Positions 51,901 to 63,200 of a stretch of DNA of 64,000 nucleotides are shown piece by piece (position 1 is the stretch's first letter; each line of letters opens with the position of its first letter). This stretch comes from Leishmania infantum JPCM5. Lineage: Eukaryota; Euglenozoa; Kinetoplastea; Trypanosomatida; Trypanosomatidae. Below the pieces are notes generated by a model. It ran no database searches, was not told the DNA's origin, and worked only from the letters and a program-made list of their open reading frames with translations. The stretch is taken from the NCBI RefSeq assembly GCF_000002875.2, contig NC_009404.2, positions 99,501-163,500 on the forward strand. The letters run 5' to 3'. Position numbers and translations under genes: made by a program.

Positions 51901-54035
51901 ACAGGCGCAGGTTTTTTTTTTCTGGGTGAGGGGGAGGGTGATGATTCGACGTGGAGGAAAGCGTGTGCGTGTGTACGAGCGAGAGGGGGACGGGCTGCGA
52001 GCGTAGCAGACATGATCACTGGCAAGCGAGTGAGTCTTTCAGTGCTCTTCTTCCTTTTGGGGTGTGTCTTTGCTCACCTTTGCCCAGCACCAGCGTGAAG
52101 GCTGCACGCGCACATCGGCAGGTGCTCATGCGTGCCTTGGGGCAAGCGGAAGGAAGAGTACGAGCGAGCAGTCGAAAAGTTTGGCTCTCTGCCGCCTCCG
52201 TCCGGCCGTGACGTGAGAGTGCGAAGGTGTGGGTGGGGGCTGTAGAGGAGGTTTGCCGTGGCGTATGCGGGTGCCCATCGGCATATCGTGTTCCTCGCCC
52301 TCCCGCTTCTACGACCTCCCTGCTCTCCGTGACGCCCTCTTCTTGCACGCCCACCCTCCTCGTCGGTCAGTGCGACACCTGCCGAGCTCACGCTTCATCT
52401 CCCCTTTTCTATTTTGTGTGCTCGCCAGTCGGACGGCCTGCTTCCCTCTCGCTCATGTGACATCTTTGAGTGCGTGTCGCCACCCTCTGCGCCTGGCGCG
52501 ATCACAGCGGTATCTTGTGGCTCGTTGCTCTCGCATTCCGTGCCACGCCCCTCCCCCTTCTCTTCCTCGTTGCCGACTCGCTTCGTGCACCGATCACGCT
52601 CTTCTCATTGTTGCTTCCGTCTTGTTTGGTTCTCAGCTGCGTCCTAAACCGGTGCGTGTGTCTCCGTCTGTGCTTGCCAGCGGGTGTGTACAGGCGGCAG
52701 ACACACACGGGTACGTGCCAGATCGGTGCTTGGGTGCTCTTTACACGGCTCCTGCCTCGCGTTGGTCGTCCTCTCCCTTCATCATGCCGTTGTGCCTCAT
52801 GCCTGCTTGTACATGTTGCGTGCCTTGGCGCTCCCTATTCATGGGTGTGCATTTCCCTCCGCTCCTTCTCCACTACGACCCCCACACCCTCTCTCTCGCA
52901 CAGCCACTCCTGGCGCGACGATATGCTGCCCAGGTGACGGGCCGTACTGTTGCGAACCAAGCGAGTGGATGAGTAGAGTGCACCCAAGCCTGGGCAGCGA
53001 GACAAGGTTTGTAGCCATGTCGGCAGACAGTCACACACACGCACACACAACAACACACTCTCTCACGCAGACAAGCACAAGCGCTCGCCAGCATGTAAAG
53101 CTATCGAGGATCAGTTCGCCGACACACCCGCCTCTACCGCTTCATCTCCCTTCGCATGCCCTCCCGCCCCCTTTCTCCTCCTCTCGCCAGCTCGACTTCT
53201 TCGTAGGGTGCTCATGTGCATCCTGCGCCTCTGCAACACGAGCGAGGAGAGCGGAAGGACGTCATATGCGGACACATACACACACAGTGTCGATCTCCTG
53301 CACCGGCAACAGCGAACAGGTCCACAGAACGGTAAGAGGGGGAACAGCCGGAGCTGCGGCGGCACATCGTCGTGCCGGCGCGCCGGCCGAGGAGGGAGCC
53401 CGAATACAAGAGAGGGACTCGCTCCATGAGCGAAAGGATCCGCTTAGGAACAAGCGGTCACGAGGGCTCTGCAGCAAAAAAAAAATGAAAAAAGTCTGTG
53501 GGCCGTGGGAGGGGGGCATTCGTGTGCTGCCTTCCGTGAATGCTTCGTGGGATCGTGCGCGCGTGTGCACACTGCACTATGCCTCTCCCTCCCTTCCTCC
53601 CTCTCTCTCTCTTCAACCTTCTTTGATGGGCGTGCGCTTCACCTGCGCGTGTTATTTGTCCGCACAAACACGCGACCGTCTGCAGGCGGGAACATCACGC
53701 GCCGACATCACCAGCACGCCTCCTGCTGTTGTTGTTGTTGGGGGTTGTGGGGGAGTGTGCTCTCTCCTCTCTCTTTCTCCCTCGCTGGCCTTATCATTGC
53801 AGGAGCGCGCTCGGCTGCACGTTGGGATTGCAGCACTTGGCAAGTGCTGTGCTCTGGCTCGCCTGCGTTGCGCGTCGCGCACATTGTCTGTGCTTGCCCT
53901 TCGCCCGCAGCTTAGAGGTTGCACGCGGATCAGGTACGGAAATCAGCTCCTGACGCGTGCTCACGCAGAGAAACAGCGACAGACACATGTGTGCGGCGCG
54001 GTGCTGCGCAGCGCCACCAATACGCTTACGCACAA
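51901..54035. other. Long intergenic spacer (2.1 kb)
   Basis: T/C-rich stretches (52300-52580 and 53110-53200), CA patches (53030-53050), an A-run at 53477-53486, and a CT-rich stretch at 53580-53620. A 498-codon open frame (52684-54180) overlaps the RAD1-like start in another frame; its composition is low complexity and it has no recognisable motif, so I do not call it. The RAD1-like 5' UTR is expected at the right end. Confidence 0.45.
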
Positions 54036-55106
54036 ATGTCCATCTACTGCCGTCTTGCGTCGCCGCCGGTGTTCCTTCGCGCACTGCACACTGTGTCTGT
54101 CAGCCGAGATGGGTGGGCTACCGTCGTGTTCACCGACTCGCATGTCGTCCTTCACGTCGAGGGCACGGATGAGAACATGACAGCGACGTGCACCCTGCCC
54201 AAGAACCTCTTCGCCGAGTACGCGGTCGTCGAGACGCGCTTCGCGCTGCACATCCCCACATTGATCGATGCGCTACTCATGCTCGGCCCATCCGTGGCGA
54301 CGGCGTCGACCAGGGCCGTTCTCGCGTACCCGACCGACGATGCGAAGCTGCTCGTGGAGCTGACCCCGACAGATCGGGTTGCCGGTGGCGGCAGCTGTGG
54401 CGGTTTTTCGGGTGGTGGCCCGCTGACGCAGTCAGACCTCGGTGTGGGCGGGTCTCGCATGCTTCAGTCGCTTCTCGTCACCCGCAACGTGCGTGACCAC
54501 TTGCTAGATCTACGCTTCTCGGAGTCGGCGCTTCTGGCGCAGGTGACACTGCAGGGCGACACGGTGCGTGACCTCATCGCCGACGTCACGGCGGCGCAGT
54601 GCGCGGAAGTGTCTATCCGCATTGACCCTAAGCTCGGCGTCATTCTGCGCGGGGAGGGTGGCCCGTACGGTGAGGTGGAGGCGCACGTCCACGCCACCTC
54701 CGAGGCGCTGTTGTCGCTGTCACGTGAGCAGTCCGCCAGCACGCGCGTCTACACTCACCATCTTGCCTTGGCGTGCGGCGCNNNNNNNNNNNNNNNNNNN
54801 NNNNNNNNNNNNNNNNNNNNNNNNNNNNNNNNNNNNNNNNNNNNNNNNNNNNNNNNNNNNNNNNNNNNNNNNNNNNNNNNNGCGATTCTCCTGATGGGTC
54901 TCGCCGCCTCCGCCGCTGGGGCGGGTAGCAGCGGCGGAGGCGGCGGTGCGGCGGTGGGTACCCTTTTCGGCGGCTTCGAGCGGCTGACACTCCAGATCAA
55001 CGCGCAGCGGCAACTGAGTGTGCTGCACACGCAACGGGACCACGAGCTGAAGGTGTTTGTGACGGTTGTAGTGATGCCGCTCAGCTCGGTGTACGACATG
55101 CTGTGA
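54036..55106 (+). CDS. RAD1: RAD1-like 9-1-1 checkpoint clamp subunit (interrupted by gap)
   Basis: Starts MSIYCRLASPPVFLRALHTV at 54036. The pattern of an early LxxAL helix, then WATVVFTDSHVVLHVEGTDENMTATCTLPKNLFAEY, then FALHIPTLIDALLMLG follows the first half of the RAD1/PCNA-like clamp fold (family: hLxxhLxxhxF...hTxxGhxhxVEDxxxhxAxAFIxxxLFxxF...hxLxxLhDCLxhFG). RAD1 forms the 9-1-1 heterotrimer with RAD9 and HUS1, loaded at damaged DNA to activate ATR signalling; Leishmania is known to have these subunits. A Gly/Ser-rich linker interrupts residues ~110-130. A run of 100 N (54782-54881) removes part of the second half. The frame continues across it to a stop at 55106, but 100 N is probably a placeholder, so neither length nor frame across the gap is certain. 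The C-terminus has another poly-Gly stretch. Confidence 0.75.
   Translation: MSIYCRLASPPVFLRALHTVSVSRDGWATVVFTDSHVVLHVEGTDENMTATCTLPKNLFAEYAVVETRFALHIPTLIDALLMLGPSVATASTRAVLAYPTDDAKLLVELTPTDRVAGGGSCGGFSGGGPLTQSDLGVGGSRMLQSLLVTRNVRDHLLDLRFSESALLAQVTLQGDTVRDLIADVTAAQCAEVSIRIDPKLGVILRGEGGPYGEVEAHVHATSEALLSLSREQSASTRVYTHHLALACGXXXXXXXXXXXXXXXXXXXXXXXXXXXXXXXXXXAILLMGLAASAAGAGSSGGGGGAAVGTLFGGFERLTLQINAQRQLSVLHTQRDHELKVFVTVVVMPLSSVYDML
54782..54881. other. Assembly gap, 100 N
   Basis: Exactly 100 unknown bases inside the RAD1-like gene. The round number suggests a scaffold gap of unknown true length. The sequence after it is very GC- and GGC-rich, which may explain the assembly failure. Confidence 0.98.
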
Positions 55107-55929
55107 AGGAGCACATAGGGAGTGCACTGAAACGGCGCCGCTCCCACTCCCCTCTTCCTTCCCGGTGCGCTGCGGTATTTCCGTCTTTTGGGGTACGTTT
55201 GCCTACTTGTGGTGGAGAGGCGGGTGGGCACACGACACGCATATCTCTCTCTCTGTCGCTCGCTCACACAGATCATCACGGCAATCAAATGATGCGCGCA
55301 CACACACGCACGCACACGCAGCTGCAAGCACTGACGTTCGTGGAAGTAGGAGGGCGGGTAGAGAAGGAGAGCGCCTTCGCTTATGGACGTGCAGCGGTGC
55401 TTGTGCAGCGGAAAGGTGTGATGCACATCGCTCATGGTAGTGTCAAGGTGAAGAAAAAGGTGTTCTGGCTTTTCCTGCTTCTATCATGCTGTCTACGCGA
55501 TACCGAGGCCACACGAGCGTGGCAGCGGTGCGTCACGGGGCAGGCGCTACATCTCGCACGTGCCTCTCCCCTTCATTTTCTTTCGCTGGTGCCATCCCAG
55601 CCTGCTCGACATTGCCACCGTCGACCCGTTGCTAATGTCACCGCAGCGCTCTCTTCGATTCCCCGCCTCGTGTGGCCCTCTAACTCTCTCCAATGCTACG
55701 CGAACTTTTCCGCCCTCTTCTCTGCATAACACGCACACTCAGCGGCAGCAGCGAAGTGTGAGCGCGTGCACGGCTACAGAGCACGACCTCCCCTCTCCTC
55801 CCCCTCCGCTTGCCCGGCGTTCTCTCTCGCCTGCACAGCGCACCGACTGGGAAAACAATCGCGAGCGCCAATCGTCGTCGCTGGGCGTCTCCAGGTAACT
55901 CCTCCCACCCAGCGGCGGGCTCCTCCATC
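55107..55929. other. Intergenic spacer
   Basis: CT-rich (55243-55262) and CA-rich (55290-55320) patches and pyrimidine tracts (55560-55600, 55785-55815). The AG in CCCAGCGGCGGG near 55913 is one possible acceptor for the next gene. Confidence 0.45.
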
Positions 55930-57636
55930 ATGAGCGAGTTCCAGCGCATCCTCACCCCGGCGCAGCTCACGAAGCACTATGAGGTGCTACAGTTTCTCAG
56001 CCGCCATCCGAACCAGCCGTACACGCTGGCGCAATTGGACTCTCTCCTGCCGCGCGGTGTGGCAGTGCAGCGCTTTCCAGCGGAATGGTTCGCGCTCGTG
56101 GAGGACGGCGCCTGCTGGCACCGCAGCATTGAGCTGCATCGCACCCACAGCACTGCCACCACCGCCTCTTCCCCAGCGTCGTCCACGCCAACAGCGGAGG
56201 AGCGGGCCCGGTATGTGCTGCTGTGTGCCCGTGCCGTGGTCAACACACTGGATGAACTGTGCGCGCGCATCGAGTCTCCGTCCACGCTGCTGGACCCGGA
56301 AGGCTGCGTCGCACTGCACACCGATCAAATCGTCGTCTCAGCAGCGCTTATCCGGCGAGCGGTTCACATGGGGCTAGTCTACTACTTCCCTGACACGTAC
56401 GACAAGTCGGAGTTCAAGCAGTTTGGCATGCGAGACGCTTCATCTTCGGCCAGTGGTGGCACGGCGGCGGGACCTGGCCCAGATGGGGGCACAGGCAGCG
56501 GTGGCGGCGGCAGTCGAGCGAACATCGGGCAAGTGACCGCGTCTCTGCGGGAGTCTTTCCTAGAACGCGATGAGGCCTATGGCGGAGGGAACAACGTTGG
56601 CGGTGACCGCACCTACATTGCCCTTCCACCCGGTGTCTGCGTACAGCATCGCCTGCTCACCCGCCGCGGTGTGCCCGAGCAGGAGGCGCACTCGCTGCCG
56701 ACGCGTTTCTACGTGGGGGAGCGGGTGCTCCTCCTCTTCGACAACCTGGTCGCCGTTAAGAAGTTGGGGCTGCCAAACAAGCTGCGCGTCGAGTGGTCAC
56801 TGGCAGGCGTGAGGCTGAAAAACACGGGTGACACCGGCCAGGCAACCGGGGAGGGGGGGACAAGCCGACTGGAGGCGCTTGCCGCAGCGCAACCGCAACC
56901 GCTCCGGATACGCCGCGAGAACGTTGCGGTGCGCAACACATCGGCGACGACGACCTCCACTGCTATGGATGCGCCAGCGCCAATCTTTGCCAGCACCAAG
57001 GTCAAGGTGGAGATCGAGGCGGTGCAGGCCTGCACGCTCAAGCTGATCCTCACTGTGAACGGTCTGGAGAATGTGCTGAATCTCGAAGTGCAAGAGAGCG
57101 CTGTGAGCCTGCCGGGCGTACTCGTGCTGCGCGACCGCCACCTGGACAGCTTCGCCCTACCAGAGAAGAGCATCCTTGAGGACCCTATTGTGAACCCCTC
57201 GCCTTCATGGCGGTACCCGTATGAGTCGGTGCTGCACGCCGCGAGTTCATCGTCGTCCGGGGAGTGCAGCGACGACACAGCGGCTCAGTGGGCAACTGCA
57301 GCTGCCGAGCCGTGGACAGAGCTTGTTCCTCTCCCTTGGACACAGAACCCATCTCCGGCTGTGCTGGCGCTGCGGGAGGCGACCTACCCGACCCAGGACG
57401 TCACCGTCCGCGCCGCCACCCGCGCCGTCTTCTCCGCGCAGTCCCTGGCTGACGAGGCGCGGCTGCGACAGACGAAGGAGCGCATGCGTCGCGAGACCGA
57501 CGCTCGCGCCGGCACCGGCGGGGGCGGAAAGCGGCGGCGACGACAGCAGCCCCGCAGCAGCTTGGTGCTCAGCAACCGCCATCTCCTCCACTTTGGCCTT
57601 GACTTCTCCATCCCCTTTTTGAATCGGCGCGATTAG
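55930..57636 (+). CDS. Hypothetical conserved-looking protein, 568 aa
   Basis: The ATG at 55930 (MSEFQRILTPAQLTKHYEVLQFLSRHP) starts a well-formed frame. Residues ~1-70 (HYEVLQFLSRHPNQPYTLAQLDSLLPRGV) could be a small helical or winged-helix-like domain. Residues ~90-165 are helical (RYVLLCARAVVNTLDELCARIESP, QIVVSAALIRRAVHMGLVYYFPDTY). A Gly/Ser-rich linker follows (~175-200). Residues ~240-420 look beta-rich (RFYVGERVLLLFDNLVAVKKLGLPNK and VKVEIEAVQACTLKLILTV). The basic patch KRRRRQQPR near the C-terminus could be a nuclear signal. No catalytic motif, signal peptide or transmembrane span. I do not recognise the family; the alternation of ordered regions and linkers indicates a genuine multidomain protein. 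Confidence 0.7.
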   Translation: MSEFQRILTPAQLTKHYEVLQFLSRHPNQPYTLAQLDSLLPRGVAVQRFPAEWFALVEDGACWHRSIELHRTHSTATTASSPASSTPTAEERARYVLLCARAVVNTLDELCARIESPSTLLDPEGCVALHTDQIVVSAALIRRAVHMGLVYYFPDTYDKSEFKQFGMRDASSSASGGTAAGPGPDGGTGSGGGGSRANIGQVTASLRESFLERDEAYGGGNNVGGDRTYIALPPGVCVQHRLLTRRGVPEQEAHSLPTRFYVGERVLLLFDNLVAVKKLGLPNKLRVEWSLAGVRLKNTGDTGQATGEGGTSRLEALAAAQPQPLRIRRENVAVRNTSATTTSTAMDAPAPIFASTKVKVEIEAVQACTLKLILTVNGLENVLNLEVQESAVSLPGVLVLRDRHLDSFALPEKSILEDPIVNPSPSWRYPYESVLHAASSSSSGECSDDTAAQWATAAAEPWTELVPLPWTQNPSPAVLALREATYPTQDVTVRAATRAVFSAQSLADEARLRQTKERMRRETDARAGTGGGGKRRRRQQPRSSLVLSNRHLLHFGLDFSIPFLNRRD

Positions 57637-58480
57637 GACGTTATCCCAAGCACCGACCGCGTGTAGACTTGTGTGCGTGAGCAACGGTGTCTCGCGAGTT
57701 GCTGCTGCTGCCGCCGCCGCGGCGACTCCGTTCTCTCGAACTCGCTTCTTCCCTCGATTCTCCGGCGGCTCTCCCTCTCTGTCCGCCGTCAGGATTTTGC
57801 TGGGCGCACGCCGAACGCGTGAGAGGCAGAAGGCACGAGCTCGAAAGCCAAACACACGCGTAGGGGAAAAGAGCTTCTCGGCAAGACACGTCTGTGCACG
57901 ACTTGCAATGCGCCTCCCCTTATACACACACACACACACCTGTGACTCTAGCGTGTGTGAAAGCTATCTGATGCGTGCAGGTGCTTCACATACCCCCTCC
58001 CCATCCCCTTCTACTGCCCTCCACGGCCTCCTTGCGCTGGAGAGGGACTTCGCATCAAACCCGAACGGAGAGAGGGACGTGTGAGGGTAGTCGTGAGTGC
58101 CGGCGGCTCTGCCGCTTCTGCTAAACGTGGCCGTCCCTGCTACTCATCTTGAATCGATCACGCTTGTCTGCTCCGTCTGTCTCTCTCGCTCCCCTCTGTC
58201 CACCTCACCTCCGCACACCTGGGAACCTTTGACGGCTGCTCGCACCTGCTCCGTTGGTGATTATTGGCTGACAATGACGATGCCAATGAGGCAACCGATA
58301 GCCACACACACACACACTCGCGAGAGGAAGAACGTAATCAGAAGAAAGGCGCCGCTCCTCTCTCTGCCAGTGTCCGGCAACGTTGACGGGACGCCGCACA
58401 TGGCGCGAGCCCGCCTCTGTCTCTTCCTCCTCTTCCCTCGTGTCGCATCAGCATCACCGCCGCAAAGGAATCAGCCGTTC
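57637..58480. other. Intergenic spacer with competing pyrimidine tracts
   Basis: CA repeats (57924-57940 and 58303-58319) and three pyrimidine tracts (58165-58215, 58350-58366, 58413-58445). The last has an AG at 58450-58451 and is the strongest candidate acceptor for the following gene, with a weaker one at 58369-58370. Confidence 0.45.
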
Positions 58481-59278
58481 ATGCCACGGATCACCAGCGC
58501 CGCCATCAAGTCCCCTTTGCAGTCCAGGAGAGGGTTCAGGGCACCGCTGAGGCGATCGGGTATACATGCGGCTCCGCGTGCAACCCTGACGCATGCGTTG
58601 GGTAGCGCAGGCAGTTTTGCGCGCGGTGCCGCTGCGTCTGCGCGCGCGCAAAGCACGTCACCTCACTCGACCGAAAATGGCGCAGCGGCCGACACGCTCG
58701 ACATGTTCCCATACGATGCAGAAAACTGCGGCAGCAGCATGCTCACGCCGCTGCCTTACCGCCAAACCACCACTGCGACGAGGGACTTCGCGCGACCCCG
58801 CTGCCTTTGCCGTCCTATCGCGATGAGCATGGAGTCGGTTTCCAGCTGGGAGGAGGACGCAGAGACCAGCAGTGTATCTGGGTCTGAAGGCGGCTGCTAC
58901 GCGAGCGCCCGCCGGCAACCTGCACACGCATCGATGATGGGGCATCCCATGTGCCGTGAACGGTCGCCACAACGCGTTACGGCTCAACCTACAGGCAGTA
59001 GTGATGGCGATGAAGGAAACATCGCACCAGTGTCCGCGCTTCATCGACTCAACGCGCGTCTCACTCGCGCGAGACGACGCAATCGAAGGCATGCATCGTC
59101 CTCTTGCTCAGACGCCGCCGCCACTTTGTCTCAGCAGTCGACCGGCGTCAGCGATCGTAGCCGTTGTCGTGTACGCCCTCAGCAGCCTCCATCACAGTTG
59201 GCCGGAGAGCTCGTTTCGTCGGACAGCGTCATCGACTTGCTGAGTGAGGACTGGCCGAGTGAAGCTTGGCTGGTATGA
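58481..59278 (+). CDS. Hypothetical Ser/Arg/Ala-rich protein, about 265 aa (start uncertain)
   Basis: The open frame reaches back to 58097 without an ATG there; in-frame ATGs are at 58274, 58400 and 58481. I choose 58481 because a long pyrimidine tract ending in AG at 58450-58451 immediately precedes it. Starting at 58400 would instead give a hydrophobic N-terminus (MARARLCLFLLFPRVASAS) that looks like a signal peptide, so that start is a real alternative. The body is Ser/Arg/Ala rich and mostly disordered, with an acidic patch (SWEEDAETSSVSGSEGG) and a distinctive acidic/hydrophobic C-terminus (SDSVIDLLSEDWPSEAWLV) that resembles a short binding motif. No domain recognised. Moderate confidence that it is coding. 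Confidence 0.5.
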   Translation: MPRITSAAIKSPLQSRRGFRAPLRRSGIHAAPRATLTHALGSAGSFARGAAASARAQSTSPHSTENGAAADTLDMFPYDAENCGSSMLTPLPYRQTTTATRDFARPRCLCRPIAMSMESVSSWEEDAETSSVSGSEGGCYASARRQPAHASMMGHPMCRERSPQRVTAQPTGSSDGDEGNIAPVSALHRLNARLTRARRRNRRHASSSCSDAAATLSQQSTGVSDRSRCRVRPQQPPSQLAGELVSSDSVIDLLSEDWPSEAWLV

Positions 59279-60287
59279 AGCAGGTGTCCGTGGGTGGCGA
59301 GGTGCCCAGCGCCTTACAAGCCTCATCATACAAGGCGCGCCGAGCCGCCTCTTGCCACTCAGGCGTGGCACGCGCTTCACGCCTTTTCCAACGCGTGCAG
59401 AAGTTAGCCGTTGTATCTGCGTAGCTCACCTGCGCCCTTCTGCATTTCGCAGGGAGTTGCATACTTCTCTTTCCTTTTGTTTTTTCTATGTGTGTATGTG
59501 GGAGGAGAAGGGAGCTCTATAGTACCCCCACCCGCCCACCCACCCACCTATCACCCCCTTCGCTTCGTCTGCTCTTCATCTGCGTTGCATCCTGCCAGCA
59601 CTCATGCCCGTGACTTCGAAACGGGCAACGAAAGGAAAAGAGGACATCCACTCTATAGCGTGACAGGGATGTAGTACGCGCGTGTCTGCTACGGCGCTCC
59701 AGCAGCGCCCCGCGGTTTGTGTTCGCCTGTGCGGTGCGTTGCACTCTATTTGCTTTCGACGTAGCTCTCTGGCGCCTTTAGCTCGCCCTCTCCCCCCCCC
59801 GTCCTGGACGTCTTCTTACCACCTGCTCATGCTTTCATCCACAACTCTGACGGGCTTGTCGCAGCGCTGAAGACCCAAGGTGCTTCATCTTATTGACAGC
59901 GAGAGGCCATCCCGGCAGGGCACTTCAATAAAACGTCTGCCTGCCACTTGCGGAGCCAAGCGCACAGCGCATATCTCGACAAAGGCTCGCCGCAGCACTC
60001 GCAGCTCGCCCAGGAATCTGCTTCATCATCCATACACGCACACACTCATGCACGCACACGTATTCGTACAGGGCGTACGCACATAACACAGCGCGAATAT
60101 ATCAGCGAAGCCTCCCTGCAACCTGCGCCACACCGCACGCACCCGCGCTATTTTCTTTTGCTTCTGCGGCCCACTTTGGAGTTCTTGTGCAGGTGACGTG
60201 AGCTCCCATCTCCCGCGCGTCGGCCCCCATCCACGTCTGCCTGCGTGGCTGTGAGCCCCCTCCCCCTTCCCTACTTTCTCCTGAGCC
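59279..60287. other. Intergenic spacer
   Basis: T-rich stretch at 59465-59490, C-rich stretches (59525-59560, 59790-59805), CA patches near 60035-60060, and a C/T tract at 60257-60281 directly abutting the next ATG. No gene seen. Confidence 0.45.
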
Positions 60288-63200
60288 ATGACGCACAGCG
60301 CGTACAACAAGCATGACATTCCGCGAGAGCTGCAGCGACTTATCGACCACACTGACCGCGGCATTGAGCAGCTCTACCAACTAGCCGGCCGCAGCACTGC
60401 AGCGTCGACTGTGGCGGTCGACAGGCAGCCCATCATCGCGAAGGAGGGGGAGCGAAGACAGAAACGTCGGGTGCACTATCATAGCAGAGGAGGTAAAGGC
60501 TCGCTACTGGAAGAGAGGCGTGCCGAGGTATGGCACGACGACCCCCACCGCAGCATCCGCAAAGACAGCAGCGGTGGCCGCAGCGGCGCCAGAGCAGACG
60601 TCCAACCGAGGGCAACCGTGCGATTCTCGTCCCGGAGATCGAGAGACGCGTGCGACTACGGCGGCGTTTCAAACGACTGGAGGGGCTCGCGCACATCCGC
60701 GAGGGGATTCGCGGCACAGATGCGGCACGACGAGTACGGCAACAGCGACGGTGACTACTTCGACGACGACGAAGGCGATACACTACCCGATGTCACCGAG
60801 AGCGACGACGGCACGGACGTCTACAAGAGAGACGAGACAGGCGATGAAAAAGACAACTGCGAAGATGAGGGCGAAGATCGCGAGCCACTGTCAGCTAGCC
60901 GCCACCACAGGCAGTGGCGCGCGTCTGGTGTGCTCCGCCAGACCTCCGTTGCCGCTGCCGGGTCTTCGCTGCTGCAATCGCAGCCGCCCAGTCGGCGGCC
61001 TTTGTCGCCGGCGTCGACGCCGCATCGAACGCTAAACTTCTCTAACGGCACCGCGCCCTCCTCACCGGCGTCTCTTGCGAAGCCGCCGCGCCACTCGCGT
61101 CGCCCTGATCTGCACCCGCCTCCGTCGCACGTACCCGACTCTTTCCCACCGCCTCCATGGCAGCAGCGACATTCGCATCAAGACCACGGCGATCTGCCCC
61201 TTGCGGGAGGCACCTCCTATACGCTGTCCTCGGCGTCTTTCTCCGGGTTGCGCGGCTCCTCAGCAGCATCGTCGCCGTCTCCAACAGTGACGACTGCCGA
61301 CACCGCAGCGTACCGTGCCCACATGGCGGCGCAGCAGTCCACGCAGAGACCTAACAAGTCTTCAACCGCGCATCGGCGGCGCTCGCAGCAGCAGCCACTC
61401 AGCGGTGCTTCTATGCCCACCGCATCCACGTCGCTCTTTATGAGCCCTGGCTCGACGTATAGCGGAAGCCGTGACGAGTCCAGCCTTCACACCCGCTCTG
61501 GCCTCCAGAAGGCGAGCGGCACGGCGTCTTCTGGGATGCTGTCTCGATTCGGACGGAGGTGGAACAGCATATTCAAAAAAATGCTCACCGATCCGCCACC
61601 GCCGGCCCCATCGGCGGGATCGTCCACGCCGCGAAATTCGGCTGCAGCGGTGACGTCCGCGCCACATCCACGAAGTCCACCCGCTCCATCGTCATTCTCT
61701 TCCTCTTCATCCACGACATCCATCGTGGGGGACGTGCGCGCGCACGGAGAGGGCACTCCTGAGAGAGACGTGCTTCCTCAGCTGAGGGAGCTCATTCCAC
61801 ATCCGCATGCAGTCCCTGCGACTCCGCCGTGCGCTGTTGCCGATTTGGCGAATATTGCCCCCACCGCGTTGCCGTACTCCGTCGCCTCTGCCACAGCATT
61901 CGCCGACGCCCGTGTCGCCGAGCAGCTGCGGGCGGAGCTGGAGGCGAAGGAGGAGGCGATGCTGCGGCTGCGCATGGACCACGCACGGGAGATGGCGGAG
62001 CTGCGTCAGTCTCTCACCCACGAGCGAGCAAACGCGGCTAAGCAGACGGCTGACGAGCTTGCCACGTCCTTCTCCATCAAGCAGCAGCTCCTTCAGTCGT
62101 CGCTGCAGACGGAACGGGAGCGTCTGATGGAGGCGGAGGAGCAACTGCGGCTTGCGCGCCGCGAGGCGGCGCAGCGTAAGATGGAGCTCGAAGATTCGGC
62201 TCATGCTTTGCAGGCCCTACAGAGCAAGTACGCGACGCTCGCGCACAGTCAAGGCGAGCACGCGGCGCAGGCGGCGCAGTGGCGTGAGCGGGCGGAGAAG
62301 GTCACCGCCGAAGTTGCCCAGCTCGAGTCGCAGGTAAAGGTGTGGAAAGCAAAGGAAGTGGACTGGCAGGCGCGCGAGGCGCAGCTGCAGCTGCTGGCGC
62401 ACGCTGCTGAGGAGCGGCGGGAGAAGGAAGAGACGTCGGCGCGGACGGCCCTGGCCCAGGTGGAGGCGGCGTTTACACAAACCTCGCAGAGTTACCAGGA
62501 CTTGCTGGCGGAGGCGACGAAGCGCATGTCCTACCTTGAAAAGAGTCATCGGAAGTACAAACTGCTCAAGGAAGCCCACACCGCTCTGAAGACGGAGTAC
62601 GAGCAGCTCGTTGACTCCTCGATGCACCGCGCACGGCAGTCGGAGGCAGAGCTCGTCTCGTTACGCGCCGAGGCACAGGAGCTGCGCCAGCAACTGCGTC
62701 AACGAGACTCGGCCACGCAGGAGGAGACTGCATCCCATCAAGAGATGCTGAGCGACTACAAGCGGCGGCTGGAGCTGCAAGAGGCGAACGCGGCGGAGCA
62801 GGTGAAAACTCTGCAACACCACATCGACACTGCGAGTCACACCATCGAGCTTCTGCGGTCGCAGATGGATAGCCTCAAGCAGGACCTGATAGACGAACAG
62901 TCACAGCACCAGCAGATGCAAATGAAGGCGGCTCAGGCGGAGCTGCAGTGGAAAGAGACGCAACACGAGCAGCAACGTACGGCGGCGGCCTATAAGGTGC
63001 GCACTGAGGACACCATTGCGCAGCTGAAGCGGCAGCTCCGCGACAAGGACACCAAAATGCAAGCCCTTGCCGCCAGTGCCGCGGAGCCGGTTCAGCGACT
63101 ACGACAACAGCTGGACGACGAGCGGGGCCGCCGCGCGCGGCTCGAGGAGCAGTTCCGTGCCTACAAGAAAAAGGCCAAGGAGGCGAAGGAGCAGGCGGCG

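Noticed and set aside
52684..54180. 498-codon forward frame upstream of the RAD1-like gene
   Set aside because: Composition is that of translated CT/CA-rich spacer, it overlaps the RAD1-like start in another frame, and no domain or helix pattern is visible.
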